From an uncultured Rhodopirellula sp. (GTDB taxonomy: Bacteria; Planctomycetota; Planctomycetia; Pirellulales; Pirellulaceae), in contig CAJXTM010000254.1 in NCBI GenBank assembly GCA_913061385.1, positions 1 to 6,240 on the forward strand: DNA of 6,240 bases, read 5' to 3'. The position numbers and the translations under genes were made by a program. Shown here piece after piece: positions 1-5,094 of this stretch. A model generated the notes under the pieces. That model saw only the letters and a program-made list of their open reading frames with translations, ran no database searches and was not told where the DNA came from. Numbering within the stretch: the stretch's first letter is position 1; every line of letters starts with the position of its first letter.

Positions 1-47
1 GAGATCAGCCTCGGTCTCGTGGGCTCGGAGATGTGTATAAGAGACAG
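1..47 (+). other. Nextera i7-side sequencing adapter (non-genomic)
   Basis: Artificial sequence. Bases 1-5 are the end of the Illumina P7 primer. Bases 6-13 (CAGCCTCG) are an 8-base index that I recognise as N710 in adapter orientation. Bases 14-28 (GTCTCGTGGGCTCGG) are the read-2 transposon tail. Bases 29-47 (AGATGTGTATAAGAGACAG) are the 19-bp Tn5 mosaic end. Genomic sequence begins at 48. The index name is from memory; the adapter match is read directly. This is a library construct, not a natural Tn5 end or insertion sequence. Confidence 0.98.
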
Positions 48-48
48 C

Positions 49-114
49 ATTACTGCTGCATTGGTCCTGCAAAGATTAGCAGCTGATGGCGATGTGTATC
101 TTGCACGCACTTGA
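49..114 (+). CDS. Possible 3' end of a truncated gene
   Basis: Reading from base 49, one frame stays open for 21 codons to a TGA at 112-114. It gives a helix-like tail, TAALVLQRLAADGDVYLART. The other two forward frames stop earlier. The left side is cut by the adapter at 47/48, so any upstream part is missing. An open frame of 21 codons can occur by chance. The support is only the plausible composition and the absence of a competing frame. I do not recognise the family. Confidence 0.25.
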   Translation: MTAALVLQRLAADGDVYLART

Positions 115-453
115 TCTCTGCTCACCCTAAGCTTGTGGGGCAGGCTGATGTTTTGCGTCCCTGTTTCTAACTTGCTTGAAATCAGCTTGCGGTCGCCCAA
201 GCGAGGTTTGCACAAGACAGCAATCCTAAATTCCCCCGCCATCATCGGCTCAGAGCTGTTTTCTATTTGTCTTTCTTTCCTTGCTGGCGGATCAAAATCG
301 CCGCCCTGGACCCATTTGCAGGTGATTCACCTGTTTCGCGTGTCAGCGGGGCTACATATTCGGAGCGAGGAGCAGTGGACTGCGTTGTCGTGTCGCAGGC
401 AAACAACTATCTTTTAGTAGTCCGTCCCCTTATCTCCGTTCGGTGGTTTTCGT
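115..453. other. Non-coding leader before the EF-hand gene
   Basis: About 340 bases without a convincing gene. Short open frames here start at TTG or lack protein-like composition and family motifs. A small imperfect hairpin is visible at 286-305, where GGCGG pairs with CCGCC around a loop that can also form GAT/ATC. No T-run follows it, so it is not a standard terminator. The only promoter-like pair is near 385-413. Nothing else stands out. Confidence 0.5.
385..413 (+). promoter_or_regulatory. Candidate sigma70-type promoter for the EF-hand gene
   Basis: TTGTCG at 385-390 and TATCTT at 408-413 each match the sigma70 consensus boxes at four of six positions, with the optimal 17-base spacer. 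The pair lies about 40 bases before the proposed TTG start at 454. Such matches are common by chance and planctomycete promoters are poorly defined, so this is only a candidate. Confidence 0.25.
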
Positions 454-2484
454 TTGTTGTCAGTACGTAACTTTCTACACATCTTGGTCATCTGCGTAGC
501 GGTCTGCACTCGGGTGTCAGCCGAGGATTCTGCTGAACTGGCGGCGTCTGTGTTGAAAATTCGAGCGGAATTCAAACGCTTGGACCAAGATCAGAATGAA
601 CGGTTGACGCTCGACGAATTTTTGCAGCTTCACGATAACACAGCAGAGTTAAAGCGTGACTTTGCACTCTACGATTTCGATGGATCGGGAGCATTGACTC
701 AAGCAGAATTTTCGTCGGTTTCTGGACTCTGCCCGGCATGGATTCGCGGAAAGATTCCCGATCCATTCGATCAACTGCTGATGAAGGCTGTGTCTGCTCT
801 GGATGAATCTTACGAGCAGTGGAATAGGCGTCCCAACGAGTATGTGAACTCTCATAGCTTTGTTGCCAATTTTATCGGTTCCATTTCGCCTGAGGGAAAA
901 AAGTTTGTAACAGGCAGGATTCTGCGGCAGGCCGACCCGGATGGTGATGGACGTATGACTCGGACAGATGCCAAAAAATTCCTTGCCTACCAACTAGGAA
1001 TGTTGTGGGGGCAAGAGCAGGAAATTCGTGAGCCAACCGGAAGAGTTTTGCGGCTCGATCGATTTCTGATTGCAGACATTAATAATGATGGATTCGTGAC
1101 GCTTGAGGAGTTTTCGAGCAATGGATGGGGAACACGTCGAGAGCAAGAGTTTATTCGCCTAGATGTTGAAGAAGATGGCAGAATCACGTTTAGTGAATAC
1201 CGAGATTATCAACACACCGAAAATTTCTTCGACGTTGTGGAGTGGTTTCGCGAGGCCGATGCCGATCTTAGTGGCTTGCTGGATATGATGGAAATCGAGA
1301 ATGCTGCCAACAAGGAACGGGAGCATCTGGTGGCATCAACCATTGAGGCTTTTGATCAGAATCACGATCAACTTTTGTCACTGCAAGAGTTTCGGCTGTC
1401 CATGCTGGCCAACCTGAACTACCCGTGGGCGAAACGTCCAATGGATTTGAATCGAGACGGATTCCTGTCGTATGACGAATTTGTCTTTCACAAAACCGAT
1501 TTGTTTCAGCTGCAAAGACGCTTCTACTTTCACCGACTTGATCGCAATCGTGATCGTCGGCTATCGCATGCGGAGTTTGACTTCATCGAAGCAAAGCCAA
1601 ACGCGATTCGTATGGAGAGCATGGACGGAGACACCAGGACCGTTATTTACCAAGACGAAAGTTTTCCAACGTTAGGACTCCCGGATGTTTCTCCCGATGG
1701 AACGCGAATGCTGTTTCATCGAACATCAAGTGATGCGAAAGTCGGTAGCCAGATTGTGCTTTCAGACTTGCGTGGCGAAGTGATCACTGAGTTGTGCAGT
1801 GGTACCCATCCATCCTGGTCAGCGGATGGAAATCAGTTTGTTTGTGCACGGACGGTGGCTGAAGGGCTAGCAGGAAAGCAGATTTGGTTGATGGCAAGTG
1901 ACGGCAGGGGTGGAAGATCCATCGGGCAAGGAACTTCGCCGAGTTGGTCACCCAATGGAAAGATGATCGCTTTTCTTCATGACAATGGAATTGTGCTTTA
2001 CGATACGGAGAAAGAGGAGTCTCATGTGCTGGTGCCCCGTGAAGGTCATCGTTACAGCAGTTTGGGCGATACGATTGCTTGGGAATCTGATAGTAAACGC
2101 TTGGCTGTGCTTGCGACGCGTCCCAATTTTATAGAATTGGTGCTGGTTTCGATTCCACGCAAAGAGGTGGGGTCTGAGCTAGCCGATCCCCCAGTGGCAA
2201 AAGATGAAGTCAAGGAACCGGTCGCAGACGTGGTGTTAGAATCGCAGCGAGGGTTTGCATCTTGTCGCAGTGAAGGCCAACTGTCATGGGGCGAGGGGGG
2301 AATTTACTTTTCCATCATTCCAAATATTTCCGGAAGTGTTGCCAAGCAAACTACACTGCAGCTGTGGGTGCCAGCGGCAAACGGTGGAGTGAAAGTCGCT
2401 CCGCTGCTCTCACGTGACTTTGCGTGGAAATCAGCATCCGTTGAAGGAAATGGAATGTGGTATCTCGCGGTTTCTGAGCACTAA
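454..2484 (+). CDS. Secreted protein with nine EF-hand loops and PD40/TolB-like repeats
   Basis: A 676-residue protein of unknown specific role, probably calcium-binding and exported. Residues 2-23 form a signal peptide with a hydrophobic stretch and a likely cleavage after Val-Ser-Ala. Twelve-residue EF-hand loops start at D44, D74, D161, D208, D237, D269, D301, D331 and D363. The second (DFDGSGALTQAE) is canonical. The third has Asp instead of Glu at position 12, and loops 1, 7 and 9 lack the central Gly. The last six are spaced 29-32 residues apart. From about residue 409, PD40-type strands follow (DVSPDGTRMLF, PSWSADGNQFV, PSWSPNGKMIAF, then weaker copies near 542 and 610), suggesting a TolB-like beta-propeller. 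The frame has no ATG or GTG between the upstream stop (418-420) and the signal peptide, so TTG at 454 is chosen. GGTGG at 442-446 is a poor ribosome site seven bases before it. TTG at 457 is the alternative. Confidence 0.88.
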   Translation: MLSVRNFLHILVICVAVCTRVSAEDSAELAASVLKIRAEFKRLDQDQNERLTLDEFLQLHDNTAELKRDFALYDFDGSGALTQAEFSSVSGLCPAWIRGKIPDPFDQLLMKAVSALDESYEQWNRRPNEYVNSHSFVANFIGSISPEGKKFVTGRILRQADPDGDGRMTRTDAKKFLAYQLGMLWGQEQEIREPTGRVLRLDRFLIADINNDGFVTLEEFSSNGWGTRREQEFIRLDVEEDGRITFSEYRDYQHTENFFDVVEWFREADADLSGLLDMMEIENAANKEREHLVASTIEAFDQNHDQLLSLQEFRLSMLANLNYPWAKRPMDLNRDGFLSYDEFVFHKTDLFQLQRRFYFHRLDRNRDRRLSHAEFDFIEAKPNAIRMESMDGDTRTVIYQDESFPTLGLPDVSPDGTRMLFHRTSSDAKVGSQIVLSDLRGEVITELCSGTHPSWSADGNQFVCARTVAEGLAGKQIWLMASDGRGGRSIGQGTSPSWSPNGKMIAFLHDNGIVLYDTEKEESHVLVPREGHRYSSLGDTIAWESDSKRLAVLATRPNFIELVLVSIPRKEVGSELADPPVAKDEVKEPVADVVLESQRGFASCRSEGQLSWGEGGIYFSIIPNISGSVAKQTTLQLWVPAANGGVKVAPLLSRDFAWKSASVEGNGMWYLAVSEH

Positions 2485-2685
2485 ATCAGTGAGCTGATCG
2501 GCTGCCCCCACGCTTCTCGCCACCGCTCAAGAACACACCCCAAGAACACCGCTCAATACCAGAGTTGTGCAGAGAATCAACATTTGAGTTTTTGATCCGA
2601 ATTGGGGTCACGTCAATGTCCGGTTGTTCTGTATCGTCTCCAACGTTTCCTATTCCGTGAGATTGAATTTTGTTGAACTCAACCC
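2485..2685. other. Intergenic gap with short direct repeats
   Basis: This 201-base gap has no gene. Immediately after the stop, ATCAG (2485-2489) and CTGAT (2494-2498) form a 5-bp hairpin with a 4-base loop, but no T-run follows, so it is at best a weak 3'-end signal. The stretch 2521-2556 holds two interleaved direct repeats, annotated separately. No convincing promoter or ribosome site precedes the ATG at 2686. Confidence 0.5.
2521..2556. repeat. Interleaved short direct repeats
   Basis: CACCGCTCAA occurs at 2521-2530 and 2547-2556. CAAGAACAC occurs at 2528-2536 and 2541-2549. The order is word A, word B, word B, word A, all in the same orientation and overlapping. This could be slippage debris or a paired protein-binding site. 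No function is shown. Confidence 0.6.
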
Positions 2686-2994
2686 ATGAATCAACCAAAT
2701 TTTGATGCTAGCAGTGATCCGCATCGCGATCCGATACAGACGGGTCCGGCTGAATCGTCAGAGGCATCGGTACCACTAGATCGCAGCGAAACCAATGGTG
2801 GGGCAGGTTCTTCGGCCGCTGTTGGAAAAGTGCCCTTTTTGGGTATCCATTTCAAGTGCTGTGGCACGTATGGAAGAATCTATCGAAGTCACCTGCGTTA
2901 TGTTTATGAGGGCCGCTGCCCGAAGTGCCGACGGCTGCTGACTGTGCCAATCGGTCCCGGTGGCTTGGATTCCCGTTTTCTGAGTGCGCAGTAA
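2686..2994 (+). CDS. Small zinc-ribbon-like protein (CC...CPxC), planctomycete-type
   Basis: A 102-residue protein. The first ~48 residues are polar, low in hydrophobics and probably disordered. The compact conserved-looking part is residues 49-99: PFLGIHFKCCGTYGRIYR, then GRCPKC, then IGPGG and SRFL. Cys58, Cys59, Cys78 and Cys81 look like a four-cysteine metal site of zinc-ribbon type, though the adjacent CC pair is unusual compared with CxxC. From memory, short proteins with this CC/RIYR/CPxC/IGPGG/SRFF pattern recur in planctomycete genomes as uncharacterised proteins. I cannot confirm that here. There is no signal peptide or membrane segment, so it is probably cytoplasmic. Start: ATG at 2686, without a clear Shine-Dalgarno. 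The product may bind nucleic acid or protein, as many ribbons do, but no role can be assigned. Confidence 0.8.
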   Translation: MNQPNFDASSDPHRDPIQTGPAESSEASVPLDRSETNGGAGSSAAVGKVPFLGIHFKCCGTYGRIYRSHLRYVYEGRCPKCRRLLTVPIGPGGLDSRFLSAQ

Positions 2995-3314
2995 ATGCAT
3001 TGCCGGACGATCGAACTGTCTTGACGGTGCCGGGCTGATAAGAACCTGTGACGCCGTTGTGAAGGCGTGGGTGCACCCGTTTTTCGTCTGGGATCTGTCA
3101 CGCACGAGCCTCTTGTTCACAATCAAGCGGTGACGGGGACCGGCTTGGCAAGTAATTCTCCTGAGTCGGCTGTCGTTCATGGTGTCATCGGGCTTTCACG
3201 ATGTCTGTCTGTTTTGATACTGTCAGGTCGAATGCGTGGGGGGCAAACCAGCGTGTGTGTTTCACGCGAGGGTTTCATGACCATGATCCCGAAAAAATTC
3301 GAAATGATCCAAGC
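2995..3314. other. Intergenic gap, terminator-like near its start
   Basis: This 320-base gap has no convincing gene. Open frames exist on both strands but lack conserved motifs. The frame of the following gene extends upstream to an ATG at 3201, but the extra 38 residues look unlike a protein domain. The repeat TGCCGG occurs at 3001-3006 and 3028-3033. A pair of adjacent hairpins ending in a T-run lies at 3051-3084 and is annotated separately. Confidence 0.5.
3051..3084 (+). terminator. Candidate intrinsic terminator after the zinc-ribbon gene
   Basis: ACGCC (3051-3055) pairs with GGCGT (3064-3068). Directly after it, GGG (3069-3071) and CCC (3076-3078) close a TGCA loop, with two possible wobble pairs extending the second stem at the cost of the first. 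TTTTT follows at 3080-3084. It lies about 57 bases past the stop at 2994. The final stem is short, so this is moderate-to-weak evidence. Confidence 0.35.
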
Positions 3315-3866
3315 ATGTTGGGTGAATACAAAGTTAGTCGTTGCACACGGCAGTGCCATCAGTTGAAACGCCCTTTGCAGGAGGGTGAGTGGTATTACTC
3401 CGTTGTGTTGGAATCAGGCGATGACTTTGTGCGGCACGACTATGCTGCTGAGAGTTGGACTGAACCGCCAGAGGGCGCTGTAGGTTGGTGGAAGTGCCGC
3501 ATGCCGACTTCTGATCAAAAGAAGCTGGTGCTGGCGCCCGTTGAAGTGCTAACGGATTTGTTGCGTCAGATGGGAAGCCAACCCGAGAAAGCAAAAAGCC
3601 GCTATCTGTTGGCTTTAATGCTAATGAGAAAGCGTGTCGTGCGGCCGGTCGAGACTGAGCAGGATCAGCAGGGCATGCTGCGGGTGGAGGTGCTTGCAAC
3701 TGCCGCTGAGATTGATATACCCATTTGTACGATCAGTCGTGGCGAATCGGAATCGCTTCGAGACGAACTCAATGAGATGCTTTATTGCGATGCCGAAGAG
3801 ATAGAAGTCGGAGAGATAGAAGTCGGAGAGCAGCAAGGTGAGGCTCCGGAAGCCGAACTGGATTAA
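3315..3866 (+). CDS. Uncharacterised CxxxC protein, planctomycete-type, with acidic repeat tail
   Basis: A 183-residue protein. The N-terminus YKVSRCTRQC places Cys10 and Cys14 in a CxxxC arrangement, followed by LKRPLQEGEWYYSVV, then a DDFVRHDYAAESW / PPEGAVGWWKCRMP block (Cys61) and a helical stretch LLRQMG...EKAKSRYLLALMLMRKRVVR at about 82-110. From memory this resembles a conserved uncharacterised planctomycete family; Cys10, Cys14 and Cys61 could bind metal. The C-terminal ~25 residues are strongly acidic and contain IEVGE twice. There is no signal peptide, so a cytoplasmic location is likely. The frame extends upstream to an ATG at 3201, which would add 38 residues. I prefer 3315 because the recognisable family block starts there. 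Neither start has a good ribosome site. The next gene begins 141 bases downstream on the same strand, so co-transcription is possible. Confidence 0.8.
   Translation: MLGEYKVSRCTRQCHQLKRPLQEGEWYYSVVLESGDDFVRHDYAAESWTEPPEGAVGWWKCRMPTSDQKKLVLAPVEVLTDLLRQMGSQPEKAKSRYLLALMLMRKRVVRPVETEQDQQGMLRVEVLATAAEIDIPICTISRGESESLRDELNEMLYCDAEEIEVGEIEVGEQQGEAPEAELD
3797..3830 (+). repeat. 15-bp in-frame tandem duplication
   Basis: The unit ATAGAAGTCGGAGAG is at 3801-3815 and again, with no mismatch, at 3816-3830. Four more matching bases precede it at 3797-3800. The length is a multiple of three, so it adds IEVGE to the acidic tail of the protein without changing the frame. The perfect identity suggests recent slippage. 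Confidence 0.95.
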
Positions 3867-3877
3867 GAGAAAACGGT

Positions 3878-3925
3878 ATGACTTTGGTTGCAGCGGATGC
3901 CGCAGCTGAAAAGCGGGGCATGTGA
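3878..3925 (+). CDS. Possible 15-residue upstream mini-ORF
   Basis: ATG at 3878 opens a frame of 15 codons (MTLVAADAAAEKRGM) ending at TGA 3923-3925. It starts 12 bases after the previous stop. AGAG at 3866-3869 lies eight bases upstream and could act as a weak ribosome site. The peptide is alanine-rich but has no run of regulatory codons as in amino-acid attenuators. It lies ahead of the structured leader of the 4008 gene, so a leader-peptide role is conceivable. A chance open frame is equally likely. Confidence 0.2.
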   Translation: MTLVAADAAAEKRGM

Positions 3926-3938
3926 GAACACTTTGTCC

Positions 3939-3961
3939 TGACAATTACTAATTTGACAATT
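3939..3961 (+). repeat. TGACAATT direct repeat with a TTGACA box
   Basis: TGACAATT occurs at 3939-3946 and 3954-3961, 15 bases apart, in an AT-rich patch. The second copy contains a perfect -35 consensus TTGACA at 3953-3958. No acceptable -10 box follows at 16-18 bases, because that spot is the GC-rich hairpin at 3967-3982. It could be an operator for a dimeric regulator or a fortuitous AT-rich repeat. Confidence 0.5.
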
Positions 3962-3966
3962 CATCT

Positions 3967-4007
3967 GCAGGGGCAACCCTGCTGAACACCGAAATTTGAG
4001 TGCAGGG
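3967..4007 (+). promoter_or_regulatory. Leader with two mutually exclusive stems ahead of the 4008 gene
   Basis: GCAGGG (3967-3972) and CCCTGC (3977-3982) form a perfect 6-bp stem closed by a GCAA loop, which is a stable GNRA tetraloop. A second copy of GCAGGG is at 4002-4007, directly before the ATG at 4008. The same CCCTGC arm can pair with that copy across a 19-base loop and would cover the start region. The complementarity is seen directly. The switching role is inference. No T-run follows the first stem, so it is not an intrinsic terminator. Confidence 0.4.
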
Positions 4008-4961
4008 ATGCGACTACTCAGCTGGTTCGGAATGCTATTTATCTGCTTTGTCTCGGGTGGTGCTACCTGCGCCCCCAGAAACGCACCCATGCCATTTCCA
4101 CCTCCACCAACTGTATTTAATGAGGCTCCGTCGCTTGATCAGATCGCGAGTGTCGTGAATCGAAATCAGATGATCCGCCAATTGAGCACTAACTCAGCGA
4201 CTGTCAAACTGCTTAGCATGCCAAGTTTGCCCAGACTTAATGCGACGATGCACTTGGAGCGAGATAAGAATTTTCGGTTGCGGGCCAGCTTGCCAATTGT
4301 GATGGGAGCCGGCATGGACATGGGCAGTAACGACGAGGTGTTTTGGTTCGAAGTACCCGAAGGTATCTCGAAAACGTTGTACTACGCCCGGCATGATCAA
4401 TATCGTCAACAGCTCGAGCGTGCAATTCTGCCAGTTGATCCATCTTGGATCATGGACGCTTTGGGCCTAGTTCAAATTGATCCCAGCACTGTCGATGCTG
4501 GGCCAGTTCGAAGGTCCGATGGAAGATACGAAGTCAGCAGCATGGTCAGTATGCCGAACGGTATCTATCACCGAATTTGTTTCATCGATCCCAGTGCTGG
4601 ACACGTCACTGATCAGTACTTGTATTCACCGTCAGGGCAGCTGATTGCGGAAAGTCACGCATCAAAGCATGCATACTATGAGCAGTTCCAATGCAGCCTG
4701 CCGCACGTCGTAGAGATTAAGTTAACACCAAATCTAGGGCCACCGTTGGAAATGAAGATTGAGGTCGGAGCTTACACCATCAATCAGTTACTCAGCGGTG
4801 ACCCGAATGTTTTTGCAATTCCGACCTCAGCATCAAACATGGTTGATTTGAACACCCTTTCCTCTGGTGCGGCAGCAGCGGGTCAGCCTTTGCCTTCTAA
4901 TCCCGTCAACTACAGTGCGCAGGGAAATCCAAGATATCCGCTTCGTGGTGATCTGCGGTGA
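4008..4961 (+). CDS. Exported LolA-like protein, putative planctomycete lipoprotein
   Basis: A 317-residue protein. Residues 1-20 (MRLLSWFGMLFICFVSGGAT) form an export signal. Cys21 follows, but the preceding GGAT is not a standard lipobox (Gly/Ala/Ser expected at -1), so lipidation is uncertain. A proline-rich linker PMPFPPPP (27-34) leads to the main domain at about 42-275. That domain contains PSLPRL, a strand-rich RDKNFRLRAS segment, GSNDEVFWFEV, YYARHDQY, ILPVDPSWIMDALGL, and EIKLTPNLGPPLEMKIEVGAYTIN written here as two blocks (residues 236-247 and 248-259). The pattern of outer-membrane-style strands recalls LolA/LolB-like lipoprotein-handling folds and an uncharacterised planctomycete lipoprotein family I recognise. 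This is family resemblance, not proof. The last ~40 residues are low in complexity. ATG at 4008 is chosen over an in-frame TTG at 3996 because it starts the signal peptide. AGGG touches the start codon. The stop lies inside the first unit of the 17-bp array. Confidence 0.8.
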   Translation: MRLLSWFGMLFICFVSGGATCAPRNAPMPFPPPPTVFNEAPSLDQIASVVNRNQMIRQLSTNSATVKLLSMPSLPRLNATMHLERDKNFRLRASLPIVMGAGMDMGSNDEVFWFEVPEGISKTLYYARHDQYRQQLERAILPVDPSWIMDALGLVQIDPSTVDAGPVRRSDGRYEVSSMVSMPNGIYHRICFIDPSAGHVTDQYLYSPSGQLIAESHASKHAYYEQFQCSLPHVVEIKLTPNLGPPLEMKIEVGAYTINQLLSGDPNVFAIPTSASNMVDLNTLSSGAAAAGQPLPSNPVNYSAQGNPRYPLRGDLR

Positions 4962-5035
4962 CTTGTGATCTGCGGTGACTTGTGATCTGCGGTGACTTGT
5001 GATCTGCGGTGACTTGTGATCTGCGGACGAAGTGG
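4938..5035. repeat. 9-bp inverted repeat flanking the tandem array
   Basis: CCGCTTCGT at 4938-4946 pairs with ACGAAGTGG at 5027-5035: eight Watson-Crick pairs and one G-U in plus-strand RNA. The arms sit immediately outside the 17-bp repeat array, with one base between the left arm and the array and none on the right. The left arm also encodes Pro-Leu-Arg near the C-terminus of the upstream protein. Confidence 0.8.
4948..5026. repeat. 17-bp tandem repeat, 4.65 copies
   Basis: The unit GTGATCTGCGGTGACTT is repeated without mismatch at 4948, 4965, 4982 and 4999, followed by 11 bases of a fifth copy at 5016-5026. Each unit contains GATC and two TGA triplets. Because 17 is not a multiple of three, stop codons fall in all plus-strand frames. 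The first unit supplies the codons for Asp-Leu-Arg and the TGA stop (4959-4961) of the upstream gene. The array lies between two convergent genes. Perfect identity indicates recent expansion, or slippage during library amplification. Confidence 0.97.
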
Positions 5036-5046
5036 TCACGCGATTC

Positions 5047-5076
5047 GCAACAAAAAGGTCTGGCGCGGACGCGACC
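5047..5076 (-). terminator. Intrinsic terminator of gmd
   Basis: Read on the minus strand, GGTC-GCG, a TCCG loop, CGC, a CA bulge and GACC form a 7-bp GC-rich stem (5076-5057), followed at once by TTTTTGTTG (5056-5048). It lies 18 bases after the gmd stop codon. The U-tract is on the minus-strand side only, so it should act on gmd transcripts and not on the converging ones. Confidence 0.7.
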
Positions 5077-5094
5077 AAAGATGTCTCATCTTGT

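Noticed and set aside
29..47. 19-bp mosaic ends at both sides read as a natural Tn5/IS50 composite transposon
   Set aside because: They are joined to Illumina index and primer sequence, with no transposase gene between them.
133..470. Two overlapping plus-strand frames upstream of the EF-hand gene
   Set aside because: One starts at TTG, neither has a ribosome site or recognisable motif, and they overlap each other and the EF-hand signal peptide.
2485..2498. ATCAG/CTGAT hairpin after the EF-hand gene as a terminator
   Set aside because: Only five mostly AT pairs and no following T-run.
2776..3180. 134-residue minus-strand frame antisense to the zinc-ribbon gene
   Set aside because: Low-likelihood composition and no motifs. 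The sense frame has clear conserved-looking cysteine motifs.
3201..3314. 38-residue N-terminal extension of the CxxxC protein from ATG 3201
   Set aside because: The extension has no domain-like or signal-like character, and the family-like sequence begins right at the ATG at 3315. The longer form cannot be fully excluded.
3067..3366. 99-residue plus-strand frame overlapping the start of the CxxxC gene
   Set aside because: It has no protein-like motif and overlaps the conserved N-terminal CTRQC block of the 3315 gene in another frame.
4948..5026. The 17-bp array as a CRISPR or an iteron origin
   Set aside because: Units are head-to-tail with no spacers, too short for CRISPR, and no cas or replication initiator gene is present.
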